A DNA stretch of 64,000 nt, taken from contig NZ_FPCC01000007.1 of the NCBI RefSeq assembly GCF_900116875.1, forward strand, positions 62,001 to 126,000, given 5' to 3'. Each line of letters starts with the position of its first letter. The stretch's first letter is position 1. The position numbers and the translations under genes are program-made. The notes under the pieces were generated by a model that was not told the origin of the DNA, searched no databases, and saw nothing but the letters and a program-made list of their open reading frames with translations. Source of the DNA: Butyrivibrio sp. INlla21. Lineage in GTDB: Bacteria; Bacillota; Clostridia; Lachnospirales; Lachnospiraceae. Positions 40,126-48,863 of this stretch are shown one piece after another.

Positions 40126-41952
40126 ATGCAAGCAATCGCAAAACCAGACAAAAGTGCGATTTTCAAAAATAAGGTAAAGACTTGGTTTTCCCAACCTCAG
40201 AACATAATACTTTTGCTGTTTGGGATTGTTTTAACCTTTAGTACTGTCGCACCTATCATAGCAATTGTAAAAGATACATTCAGTATCCATCCCGGAACCA
40301 TCGATCAGCATCTGACCAAAAAAGTTTCGGGCTATACGATAGTAAACTACATCGATCTTTTTACCAGCAGACTGGCCAGAGCCAATCTGTGGACACCGCT
40401 TCTTAACACGGTGATCCTTTCGGTACTTACCTGTATCATTTCTATTTTATTCGGTGGATTGTTTGCCTTCCTGGTAACAAGAACCGACATGAAATTCAAG
40501 AAATACCTAAGCTCGATCTTTATTTTTCCTTATATCATGCCACAGTGGACACTCGCTGTAGTATGGCAGCACATGTTCTATTCCAACAAAGTAACGGGAA
40601 CAAGCGACGGGCTTTTGGCAGCAATATTCCATGTGTACTTCCCAAACTGGTGGTGCCAGGGAGTATTCCCAAGTGCAATGGTACTCGGCCTTCACTACGC
40701 ACCTTTTGCTTACATCCTGATTGGCGGAATATTCAAGAACATGGATGCAAACCTTGAGGAGGCGGCAACAATTCTTGATACACCCAAGTGGAAGATAATG
40801 TTCAAAGTAACACTTCCCATGATCAAGCCCGCCATTCTCTCAACAATACTTTTGGTATTCGGAAGCGCAATGGGAAGTTATCCCGTTCCGCACTACTTAA
40901 ACCTTACAACACTTTCAACCAAGTACATTTCAATGAACAGCACCTACACCGGTGAAGCAAGTATCCTTGCGATCATCATGATGGTATTCGGTGTGCTGAT
41001 CCTTGGAATGAACCAGATGAGCTTAAAGAGCCGCAAGAACTATACAACGGTTACCGGAAAATCCGGACAGCTCACCAAGCTTACCATCGGAAAGATGGGA
41101 AAATACATTGTGGGAATCGTTTTCATTCTCATTACATTCTTCACAAGTATTTGGCCGATAGTTCTTTTTGCACTAGAGACCTTCCTTCCCAACCCCGGTG
41201 ATTACAGCTTCCTTTACACAGGAAACCTGGCTCATCTTACAACAAAGTGGTGGGTTACAAACGAAAACGTGACTGAAAACGGAATGTACGGTCAATCCGG
41301 AATTCTGTATAACAATACAATATGGCATGCATTCTTCGGAACCCTGTTCCTTGCAGTTGTCTGTGCACTCATCGCAGGAACCATCGGAACACTTATCGGC
41401 TACGCAGTTGCCAAAAAGAGAAGAAGCAAGTGGGCCAATTACGTCAACAACGTGGCATTCTTGCCTTACCTTATGCCATCAATAGCGGTAGGAGCAGCAT
41501 TCTTTATCCTGTTCTCCAATGAGCACATCAACCTCTTTAACACATACACACTGCTTATCATCGCAGGTGTGGTTAAGTACATTCCTTTTGCATCGAGGAG
41601 TTCACTTAACTCCATGCTCCAGATAAGCAACGAGCTTGAAGAGGCTGCGGTCATCATGGACACACCTTGGATAAAGAGAATGACAAGGATCATCATTCCT
41701 ATCCAGAAATCGTCGATCATAAGCGGATATCTGCTTCCGTTCATGACGTGCCTTCGAGAGTTGTCATTGTTCCTTCTTCTCTGCACGCAAGGCTTTATCC
41801 TTTCGACAACACTCGACTATTTCGATGAGATGGGACTATACGCATTCTCAAGTGCGATAAACCTGATACTTATCGTGACAATCTTAGTATTTAACACACT
41901 GGTTAATAAGCTGACGGGCGCAAGCCTTGACAGTGGCATAGGAGGAAAGTAA
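40126..41952 (+). CDS. Double-length ABC permease (two fused permease domains)
   Basis: 608 residues with about twelve membrane segments, made of two binding-protein-dependent permease domains in one chain. The EAA loops are NLEEAATILDTPKWKIMFKVTLPMIKPAI (about 208-236) and ELEEAAVIMDTPWIKRMTRIIIPIQKSSI (about 502-530). It is of the FbpB/AfuB type, where one protein forms the whole channel. Its ribosome-binding site AAAGAGG lies before the ATG. It is followed by the ATPase gene at two bases. Confidence 0.93.
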   Translation: MQAIAKPDKSAIFKNKVKTWFSQPQNIILLLFGIVLTFSTVAPIIAIVKDTFSIHPGTIDQHLTKKVSGYTIVNYIDLFTSRLARANLWTPLLNTVILSVLTCIISILFGGLFAFLVTRTDMKFKKYLSSIFIFPYIMPQWTLAVVWQHMFYSNKVTGTSDGLLAAIFHVYFPNWWCQGVFPSAMVLGLHYAPFAYILIGGIFKNMDANLEEAATILDTPKWKIMFKVTLPMIKPAILSTILLVFGSAMGSYPVPHYLNLTTLSTKYISMNSTYTGEASILAIIMMVFGVLILGMNQMSLKSRKNYTTVTGKSGQLTKLTIGKMGKYIVGIVFILITFFTSIWPIVLFALETFLPNPGDYSFLYTGNLAHLTTKWWVTNENVTENGMYGQSGILYNNTIWHAFFGTLFLAVVCALIAGTIGTLIGYAVAKKRRSKWANYVNNVAFLPYLMPSIAVGAAFFILFSNEHINLFNTYTLLIIAGVVKYIPFASRSSLNSMLQISNELEEAAVIMDTPWIKRMTRIIIPIQKSSIISGYLLPFMTCLRELSLFLLLCTQGFILSTTLDYFDEMGLYAFSSAINLILIVTILVFNTLVNKLTGASLDSGIGGK

Positions 41953-41954
41953 TC

Positions 41955-43601
41955 ATGCCGGAAATCATTTTAGAGAATATAACAAAACGCTGGGGAAAAT
42001 TCTTTGGCGTAGATAATGTAAGCCTTAATATACCAAACAACTCTTTTATCACACTCCTTGGACCTTCGGGCTGCGGTAAGACTACGATCCTTCGAATGAT
42101 CGCAGGTCTTGAGACTCCGACCGAAGGAAAGATCACAATAGGAGATAAGGTTGTGTTTGACTCTAATGCGGGCATAAACATTCCCGCCAACAAAAGAAGA
42201 GTCGGCTTCCTTTTCCAGAACTACGCGCTCTGGCCCAACATGACCGTATATGAGAACATCGCATTCGGCCTTAAGAACATCAACGAGAAAATGCCCGTCG
42301 TTGATATCGAAGCTAAGCAGACTGCCGACATGATAAGAGCTCTTCAGAACGGTAACAAGGTAAAAGAGATTGTGGAAGAGTGCAGGGATAAGAACGGTAA
42401 GCTCGATGAAAACAAAGCTTACGTTAAGCTTATCGATAATTACAGCCTTTCAATCTTTACCGCAAAAGAACTTTACGGATTAAATATTCAGGGTGCGCAG
42501 GATGCAGCAGCTGCAGCAAAATCCAAGCTTTCCGAATACGAGGCTAAGCTCGCTTCAATAAAAGAAAAATACAGCAAGGATTCAAAAGAGCTTAATGACA
42601 AATTCGAAGTGGTTAAGAACGGAGTAGTTGTCGAAGAAGTAAGAAAGCTTACAAAAGAAGAGATAGATTCAAGAGTCAGAGCTTGTTCAAGAATAGTTAA
42701 GATCGGAATGTTCATGGACAGATATCCCGCGGAGCTTTCGGGTGGACAGCAGCAGAGAGTTGCGATTGCACGTACACTTGCTCCCGAGCCACAGGTTCTT
42801 TTCATGGATGAGCCTTTGTCAAACCTTGACGCCAAGCTTCGTCTTGAGATGAGATACGAGCTTCAAAGACTCCATGTCGAGACAGGAAGCACCTTTGTAT
42901 ACGTAACACACGATCAGATGGAAGCCATGACACTTGCAACAAGAATCTGCCTTATCAACAACGGCGTTCTTCAGCAGTATGCGGCTCCTTTGGAAGTTTA
43001 CAACAGACCTTCAAATCTTTTCGTAGCAGATTTCGTCGGAAATCCTTCAATGAACTTTGTTGACGGAAAAGGAAGCCAGCAGGCAGACGGAAGCGTTTCT
43101 CTTGATATCCTCGGAGGAATCAAGGCAAAATTCGTTCCGAATGATAGTCTTAACCTTGATGAGTGGAGAGCTCAGAGAGATAAAGAAGCTGAGGATAAGC
43201 TCGAGCTTGAAAGACAGAGACTTATGAAAAAGGGTGCTGTTGAAAAGAGCAACAAGGATGAGGTATTTAAGTATCACATCCAAAAGGTTGAGGAAGAGGA
43301 TGACAGCATCATGGACGAGCCTGTTATAACCGATGAAGATTTCGTTATCGGCATTCGTCCCGAGGCAATAGACATAGATCCAAACGGAAAGCTCGACACA
43401 ACTGTTTACGGTGCGATGCCTACCGGAATGGAGTCAACACTTAAGCTTTGCATAGGTGAATTCCTCCTTACGGGAGTAATCTTCGGCGGAGTTATCTACA
43501 AGATCGGACAGGAAGAGAAGATCAGTATAAACGGAAACGATATCCTTCTTTTCGATCGCCGCTCAGGAAAGCTTATCTGTGCAGGTAAACTGGAGTTGTA
43601 A
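41955..43601 (+). CDS. ABC importer ATPase with a large insertion
   Basis: 548 residues, about 170-200 more than FbpC/AfuC-type ATPases. Walker A GPSGCGKTT (36-44), Q-loop FQNYALWPNMT (87-97), signature LSGGQQQRVA (261-270), Walker B VLFMDEPLSNLDA (281-293), switch His319 in VTHD. The Q-loop to signature distance is 173 residues where MalK-type proteins have about 50. The insert (about 112-235) is Lys/Glu/Ala-rich with a likely coiled coil (about 180-215). A second charged insert (about 395-445) is in the C-terminal TOBE region. All catalytic motifs are intact, so the enzyme should be active. Confidence 0.92.
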   Translation: MPEIILENITKRWGKFFGVDNVSLNIPNNSFITLLGPSGCGKTTILRMIAGLETPTEGKITIGDKVVFDSNAGINIPANKRRVGFLFQNYALWPNMTVYENIAFGLKNINEKMPVVDIEAKQTADMIRALQNGNKVKEIVEECRDKNGKLDENKAYVKLIDNYSLSIFTAKELYGLNIQGAQDAAAAAKSKLSEYEAKLASIKEKYSKDSKELNDKFEVVKNGVVVEEVRKLTKEEIDSRVRACSRIVKIGMFMDRYPAELSGGQQQRVAIARTLAPEPQVLFMDEPLSNLDAKLRLEMRYELQRLHVETGSTFVYVTHDQMEAMTLATRICLINNGVLQQYAAPLEVYNRPSNLFVADFVGNPSMNFVDGKGSQQADGSVSLDILGGIKAKFVPNDSLNLDEWRAQRDKEAEDKLELERQRLMKKGAVEKSNKDEVFKYHIQKVEEEDDSIMDEPVITDEDFVIGIRPEAIDIDPNGKLDTTVYGAMPTGMESTLKLCIGEFLLTGVIFGGVIYKIGQEEKISINGNDILLFDRRSGKLICAGKLEL

Positions 43602-43605
43602 GATA

Positions 43606-43775
43606 TTTGCGTTAGTCTAAAATACTTGTTTTCGGCTGCGCAGTGATTTACTGTAATTTAAAAGCAGGAAAATGTCTCATTTCGTGTTACTCATAGAAAT
43701 CGACATTTTCCTGCTTTTTTCATTACGTAAATCATCTGCTCGTCCGAGAACTGCGCATTTTAGACCGAACGCAAA
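43606..43775. repeat. Long imperfect palindrome, MITE-like or structured mobile repeat
   Basis: About 170 bp that folds on itself. Outer arms TTTGCGTTAGTCTAAAAT (43606-43623) and ATTTTAGACCGAACGCAAA (near 43757-43775). The middle arms are GCAGTGATTTACTGTAAT and ATTACGTAAATCATCTGC. The inner arms are 17 bp perfect: AAAAGCAGGAAAATGTC and GACATTTTCCTGCTTTT, followed by T residues, so the core also works as a terminator for the ATPase gene. It has no coding capacity. Target-site duplication is not clear. Confidence 0.8.
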
Positions 43776-43792
43776 AACTAACAGCTTCCGTC

Positions 43793-44053
43793 TTACTTGG
43801 ATAGAACTCTTCCGAGGTAGATAACGATGCAGGCGCCAATGGTTGAAACGATTATCGAACCAAGGAAACCTGAACCGTGAATACCGATGAGTCCAAGAAC
43901 AAGATTACCGACAAAAGCACCGACAATTCCAAGAATAATATTTCTTACAAGGCTTCCGTTGGACTTCATGATCTGTCCGGCTGCCCAACCTGCAATGCCG
44001 CCGATAATAATTGCCATGATAATAGATGAAACAAAAGTACTTACTGCGAACAT
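43793..44053 (-). CDS. GlsB/YeaQ/YmgE family membrane protein
   Basis: 86 residues with three hydrophobic segments and the family pattern GGIAGWAAGQIMKSNG, then GIVGAFVGNLVLGLIG. Members are stress-associated transglycosylase-associated proteins, in Firmicutes often linked to the Asp23 family envelope stress response. AGGAGGAGC is placed well before the ATG. The gene is monocistronic and divergent from the C11 peptidase gene. Confidence 0.93.
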   Translation of the reverse strand: MFAVSTFVSSIIMAIIIGGIAGWAAGQIMKSNGSLVRNIILGIVGAFVGNLVLGLIGIHGSGFLGSIIVSTIGACIVIYLGRVLSK

Positions 44054-44253
44054 TTTTATGCTCCTCCTATAACCTGATTTAAATATTTGAAATGATAATA
44101 ACTATAAGCTTAATTCATGTCATTTCATAGATAAATATAGCATAAAATTGTGATAATATGTATGATATAGGGGCAAAAAGTAAAAACGGAGCAATCCGTA
44201 TATCATATATGATTATGGTTTGCGTGTATGAACAACTTTTTTGGAGGAACGAC

Positions 44254-46743
44254 ATGGATAACGAGAACAGACCTGTTGGAAGAAAAAAGAAAATAACCGA
44301 AGGTGGATCAGGCGTCCATAAAAGAGGCGAAGGCCTGGGAACAGGGCCTGTAGGACAGGGCGGCGGAATGTCACAGGGTCCGCAGTCTTCCGGCGATGAT
44401 GAAGGAATGAGACGATCATCCGGAAGAAGTCCGTTTTTCATGATAATAATATTACTTGTATTATTCCTTGGAGGCGGCGGAGGCCTGAGCACATTACTTG
44501 GTGGTGGCGGTTCGCAGACAGGAACGGCACCTTCTCAGGGACCTACAATATCGCAGCAACAAGGAACAACCACAGGAACAACACCCAATGTTGCGACAAC
44601 TCCAAGCGACTCTTCACAGATGGGCTCGGGGCTTTCTACTCTTGCACAGCTCTTTGGCGGAGGAATGGGTTCATACTCCGGAGCAAACGTAAGCTCTGCT
44701 GCATGGAGCGGTGATGCCAACACAGGCACACTCAACAGAGAGGTTGATCCCAAGGCAAGAGCTAAGCGCACTGTTATCAAAGGAAACGGACAGGATACCG
44801 TTACTATCATGATGTACATGTGCGGAGCGGACCTTGAGTCAAGAGGCGGCATGGCATCCAAGGATCTTCAGGAGATGTTAAAGGCCAATATTGGAAACAA
44901 CATTAACCTCCTAGTATATACGGGCGGCTGCAGACAGTGGCAGAATAATGTGGTTTCTAGCAAAACGAACCAGATATATCAGATCAAAGACGGAAAGATG
45001 TCTCTTTTGGTTGATAATGTAGGAAACCTTCCTATGACCAAGCCCGATACTCTTTCAGCCTATATCAAATGGTCTGCAAAGAACTTTCCCGCAGACAGAT
45101 ATGAGCTTATTTTCTGGAATCACGGCGGCGGATCGACAGGCGGCTACGGCTATGACGAGCGCTTCGTTTCAGCGGGAGCAATGTCACTTGCTGGTATAAA
45201 CACAGCACTTAAAGACGGCGGAGTTAATTTTGACTTTGTCGGATTTGATACATGCCTTATGGCAACGGTTGAGAACGCTCTTGTAGTTTCCAACTATGCA
45301 GATTACCTCATCGCATCCGAGGAGACAGAGCCGGGTGTAGGCTGGTACTATACAGATTGGCTTACTGCATTTGGAAGCAACACGTCAATGGAAACTCTTG
45401 ATATCGGAAAGAATATCATTGATTCCTTTACGGCAGCATGCGCTCAGACATGTCCGGGACAAAAGACAACGCTCTCAATGATTGATCTTGCGGAGCTTTC
45501 ACAGACAGTTCCTACAGAGCTTGCCGATTTCTCCAAGGATACAACAAATCTCATTAAGCAAAATGAGTTTGCGACAGTATCAAAGGCAAGAAGCAGCACG
45601 AGAGAATTTGCACAGTCAAGGATCGATCAGGTCGACCTTATCGACTTCGCAAACAAGATGGATACAAAAGAAGCCAAGGAACTTGCCGATGTTCTTCGCG
45701 GAGCCATCAAATACAACAAGACAAGCAGTAACATGACCAACGCATACGGTCTTTCAATCTACTTCCCTTACAAGACAGGAAGTAAGGTTGATTCGATGGT
45801 AAATACTTACCAGGTTATAGGAATGGACGAAGATTATGCAAAGTGCATTCAGAACTTTGCTCAGCTCGGAACAGCAGGACAGGTTGCAGGCGGCGGAACG
45901 CAGAGCCCGATGCCTTCTCTTTTCGGAGATATGCCAAGCAGTTCAGGCGGCGGATCTTCAGCGGAGCTTATAGGACAGCTCCTTTCAACCTTCCTTTCAA
46001 GTGACTTTAGCAGCATTTCAGGTCTTTCATCTTCAAACACAGACTTCTTCGGAAGAGACCTTGATATTGAAAAGACCGCGCAGTATATAGCAGACAACAG
46101 ATTTAATCCCGAAGCACTTATCTGGACAACCAACGATAACGGCGAAGATGTTATTTCATTAACCGAAGACCAGTGGTCCAAGGTTGAGAACCTCGCACTC
46201 AACATGTTCTATGATGACGGTGAGGGCTACATCGATCTTGGAATGGACAATGTCTTTGAGTTTGATGACAAAGGAAACCTTAAGTCTCAGAACGACAAGA
46301 CATGGCTTGCGATCGACGGCCAGGTTGTTCCTTACTATGTTGTCGACGTTCAGGGAGACAGCAGTGCATATCAGATAACAGGTCGCGTTCCCTGTCTTCT
46401 CAACGAGGAGCCTTCAAACCTTATCATCGTGTTTGATTCACAGAACGAAGACGGCTATGTTGCAGGTGCGGTAAGAGATTACAAGGACGACGAGACAGAG
46501 ACTATCGCCAAGAATTACACAGAGCTTGAAGAGGGCGATACCATTGACTTTGTCTGCGATTATTATACATATGACAAGAAATACCAAGATAGTTACCTTC
46601 TCGGAGAGCAGATGGTCGTAAAGGGCAAAATGTCCGATATGGAGATCAGCAACGTATCCGTTGGAGAGGGAAAAGTGCTTGAGACATATCGCTTTACCGA
46701 CATCTTCGGTCAGGACTACTGGACACCTGCACTTGAGCACTGA
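44254..46743 (+). CDS. Membrane-anchored clostripain-family cysteine peptidase (C11)
   Basis: 829 residues. The cytosolic N-terminus is Gly-rich and basic; a membrane segment at about 55-70 is followed by a Gly/Gln/Thr-rich linker to about 185. The peptidase C11 domain begins at TVTIMMYMCGADLESRGG; FWNHGGGSTGGYGYDE gives the catalytic His and FDFVGFDTCLMATVEN the catalytic Cys. The last about 200 residues are a strand-rich domain of unknown role. C11 enzymes cut after Arg/Lys and mature by self-cleavage. The ATG has TTGGAGGA before it; an in-frame start 32 codons earlier has no ribosome-binding site. Confidence 0.9.
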   Translation: MDNENRPVGRKKKITEGGSGVHKRGEGLGTGPVGQGGGMSQGPQSSGDDEGMRRSSGRSPFFMIIILLVLFLGGGGGLSTLLGGGGSQTGTAPSQGPTISQQQGTTTGTTPNVATTPSDSSQMGSGLSTLAQLFGGGMGSYSGANVSSAAWSGDANTGTLNREVDPKARAKRTVIKGNGQDTVTIMMYMCGADLESRGGMASKDLQEMLKANIGNNINLLVYTGGCRQWQNNVVSSKTNQIYQIKDGKMSLLVDNVGNLPMTKPDTLSAYIKWSAKNFPADRYELIFWNHGGGSTGGYGYDERFVSAGAMSLAGINTALKDGGVNFDFVGFDTCLMATVENALVVSNYADYLIASEETEPGVGWYYTDWLTAFGSNTSMETLDIGKNIIDSFTAACAQTCPGQKTTLSMIDLAELSQTVPTELADFSKDTTNLIKQNEFATVSKARSSTREFAQSRIDQVDLIDFANKMDTKEAKELADVLRGAIKYNKTSSNMTNAYGLSIYFPYKTGSKVDSMVNTYQVIGMDEDYAKCIQNFAQLGTAGQVAGGGTQSPMPSLFGDMPSSSGGGSSAELIGQLLSTFLSSDFSSISGLSSSNTDFFGRDLDIEKTAQYIADNRFNPEALIWTTNDNGEDVISLTEDQWSKVENLALNMFYDDGEGYIDLGMDNVFEFDDKGNLKSQNDKTWLAIDGQVVPYYVVDVQGDSSAYQITGRVPCLLNEEPSNLIIVFDSQNEDGYVAGAVRDYKDDETETIAKNYTELEEGDTIDFVCDYYTYDKKYQDSYLLGEQMVVKGKMSDMEISNVSVGEGKVLETYRFTDIFGQDYWTPALEH

Positions 46744-46791
46744 TAAATGCCAAAAGGCCGGCAGATCATAATAAACTTTTCGGAGAATTAC

Positions 46792-47304
46792 ATGGACCGC
46801 TGTTTGACAACACTTTGTTATCTTGAAAGAGATGACATGTACCTAATGATGCATAGGGTTTCCAAAAAGAATGACATAAACAAAGACAAGTGGATCGGCG
46901 TCGGAGGTCATTTTGAGGAAAACGAAAGTCCCGAGGACTGCATAAAAAGAGAAATCTTCGAGGAAACGGGATATGACATCAAAGAAGAGAAGATAAAATA
47001 CAGGGCCGTTGTAACTTTTATTTCCGACAAGGGCGACTATGAGCTCATGTCCCTGTTCACGGCAAAAGCCCCGGACTCGGAGCCAAAAGAGTGCGATGAA
47101 GGGGAACTTTCATGGGTCAAAAAGAGTGATGTATTCAATTTAAATCTCTGGGACGGAGACAAGATCTTTTTAAAGCTTCTGGAAGACAGCAAAGATTTCT
47201 TTTCCCTAAAGCTTTCTTATGACATAAACGACAGACTTAAGGAAGCGGTACTTAATGGGAAAAAACTGGATTACAAAGCAATACTTAATAAGATAGACGA
47301 ATAA
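46792..47304 (+). CDS. NUDIX hydrolase, MutT/8-oxo-dGTPase-like
   Basis: 170 residues. The Nudix box runs from about 38 to 60: GGHFEENESPEDCIKREIFE then ETG, with all the Glu residues. The N-terminus TTLCYLERDDMYLMMHR is typical of the MutT/ YtkD-type cleaners. The substrate could be oxidised dGTP or another nucleoside diphosphate derivative. I chose the ATG after GGAGAATTAC; an in-frame start 15 codons upstream directly after the previous stop has no site. The last 40 residues are charged and not part of the fold. Confidence 0.88.
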   Translation: MDRCLTTLCYLERDDMYLMMHRVSKKNDINKDKWIGVGGHFEENESPEDCIKREIFEETGYDIKEEKIKYRAVVTFISDKGDYELMSLFTAKAPDSEPKECDEGELSWVKKSDVFNLNLWDGDKIFLKLLEDSKDFFSLKLSYDINDRLKEAVLNGKKLDYKAILNKIDE

Positions 47305-47309
47305 TTACT

Positions 47310-47339
47310 CTGCGGGCGGCCCACGGGTCGCTCGCAGCA
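47310..47339 (+). terminator. GC-rich hairpin between the NUDIX and YlmH-like genes
   Basis: CTGCGGGCGGCCC pairs with GGGTCGCTCGCAG almost without a loop. It is followed by CATTATTT only, so termination may be weak or it may be a structural spacer. Confidence 0.5.
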
Positions 47340-47361
47340 TTATTTAAAGAGGTTATAAGTT

Positions 47362-48171
47362 TTGGAAGAAAAGACACGGGATTTCCTCGCAGGTCGAATA
47401 AAAGATCTGGCAACAAGGGCATACATGAATAACTTTGTCACCCACACCGATTTTCTCTCGGTGTCGGAGCTTGCCTGCTTTTATCAGATACTTGCAAGCG
47501 AAGGAGTCTCATCAAACAGCAACATATACTGCGGCGCCAGGTTCGTTGTTTACGGCGGGGCAAAAGAAGCAGAGCGAGCGATGGTCTGTTTTTTACCCGA
47601 TTACCTGGACGAAGAGAGTTTTCTTTTGGCAGAAAAAGAGGAACCGACGGTTCTTGAATGTGTACGCATAAGGCCCGTAAACGCGAAGTTTGCGGATGAT
47701 CTTAATCACAGAGATTATCTTGGATCCGTTATGAATCTCGGAATCGAAAGAGATCAGATAGGAGATATCCTTATAGATGAAAGGCAGGCTTTTCTGTTTG
47801 CGACATCAGACATTGCAGAAATGCTCTGCAAGGAGCTGATTCGCATCAGACATACCTCGGTAAAATGTGAAAAGGTAAAGGTAAGTGATTGCAATGTGGA
47901 GCCCAGATTTGAGGAGGTTAGCGGAAGTGTTGCTTCTGAACGAATTGATGCAATTCTGGCCTTTGTATATCATCTCTCCAGATCGGAGGCTCAGAAACTG
48001 ATAGAATCCGAGTCGGTGTTTATCGACGGAAAGACGGCATATAGCGGCGGGTATGATCTTAAACCCGGCGCAAGGGTGTCTGCGAAAGGCCACGGAAAGT
48101 TTATATATCTGGGGACCACAAATACAACAAGAAAAGGCAGGTTGTTCGTAAAGATAAAGCTTTTTGCCTAA
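47362..48171 (+). CDS. ylmH: YlmH-like S4-domain RNA-binding protein
   Basis: 269 residues, TTG start after AAAGAGG. The N-terminal domain (FLSVSELACFYQIL, then AERAMVCFLPDYL) matches YlmH, and the C-terminal S4 domain (about 190-255, SERIDAILAFVYHLSRSEAQKLIESESVFIDGK) binds RNA. In Firmicutes YlmH is found in the ylm/divIVA cluster and on stalled 50S subunits; here it is isolated from division genes. Length and motifs are standard. Confidence 0.9.
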   Translation: MEEKTRDFLAGRIKDLATRAYMNNFVTHTDFLSVSELACFYQILASEGVSSNSNIYCGARFVVYGGAKEAERAMVCFLPDYLDEESFLLAEKEEPTVLECVRIRPVNAKFADDLNHRDYLGSVMNLGIERDQIGDILIDERQAFLFATSDIAEMLCKELIRIRHTSVKCEKVKVSDCNVEPRFEEVSGSVASERIDAILAFVYHLSRSEAQKLIESESVFIDGKTAYSGGYDLKPGARVSAKGHGKFIYLGTTNTTRKGRLFVKIKLFA

Positions 48172-48175
48172 TGGT

Positions 48176-48718
48176 TTATAAGAGCTTTTCCACGCATGAA
48201 GCTACATCGGACATCTTCTGAGTGGGCTCAAAACGAGCAACAACGTTGCCGTTCCTATCAATAACAAATTTGGTGAAGTTCCACTTGATGTCGGGATTAT
48301 TCTTGTAATCCTTATCGATCTTCTTGAGCATTACATTCATGGCAAGGGCAGCAGGTCCTTTTCCGAAGCCCTCAAATCCCTTCTGAGACTTGAGATATTC
48401 ATATAAAGGAAGCTGATTCTCGCCGTTTACATCAGACTTGGTCATCTGAGGGAACTTGGTGTTGTAATGAAGCTGACAGAATTCATGGATCTCTTCATCG
48501 GTTCCGGGAGTCTGACCTGCGAACTGGTTGCAGGGGATATCAAGAACTTCAAAGCCTCTGTCATGGAACTTCTCATACATCTCTTCGATATCCTTGTAAT
48601 GAGGAGTAAAGCCGCAGCCCGTAGCAGTGTTTACAACGAGCACGACCTTATCCTTGAAGGAATCGAGTTTAACCTCGTTGCCGTTTGTATCGGTAACAGA
48701 ATAATCATAAAAATTCAT
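48176..48718 (-). CDS. Glutathione peroxidase family thiol peroxidase
   Basis: 180 residues. Cysteine-type GPx: peroxidatic Cys35 in NTATGCGFTP, Gln65 in PCNQFAG, the resolving Cys81 in EFCQLHY, and the Trp-Asn pair in KWNFTKF. Members with this layout use thioredoxin rather than glutathione. It removes hydrogen and organic peroxides. The gene is single, with a perfect consensus promoter, and thioredoxin is encoded 3.3 kb away. Confidence 0.95.
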   Translation of the reverse strand: MNFYDYSVTDTNGNEVKLDSFKDKVVLVVNTATGCGFTPHYKDIEEMYEKFHDRGFEVLDIPCNQFAGQTPGTDEEIHEFCQLHYNTKFPQMTKSDVNGENQLPLYEYLKSQKGFEGFGKGPAALAMNVMLKKIDKDYKNNPDIKWNFTKFVIDRNGNVVARFEPTQKMSDVASCVEKLL

Positions 48719-48772
48719 GGTAAATACCTCCGTGAATATAAAACAAAAACAACAAACAATTGATTTAACTAA

Positions 48773-48801
48773 ATTATATTGCGCACAATCTAAAATGTCA
48801 A
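48773..48801 (-). promoter_or_regulatory. Consensus sigma-A promoter of the peroxidase gene
   Basis: On the minus strand TTGACA (48796-48801), exactly 17 bp, TATAAT (48773-48778). Both hexamers match the consensus at all positions, so the unregulated strength should be very high. Confidence 0.88.
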
Positions 48802-48807
48802 TACCTG

Positions 48808-48836
48808 TTGCAAATATTTTTGGTGGACCTTATAGT
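48808..48836 (+). promoter_or_regulatory. Promoter of the exonuclease gene
   Basis: TTGCAA (48808-48813), 17 bp, TATAGT (48831-48836). It stands back to back with the peroxidase promoter; the two -35 elements are only six bases apart. Confidence 0.75.
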
Positions 48837-48863
48837 TTAATAAGGATATAAGGCGGATGAGGA

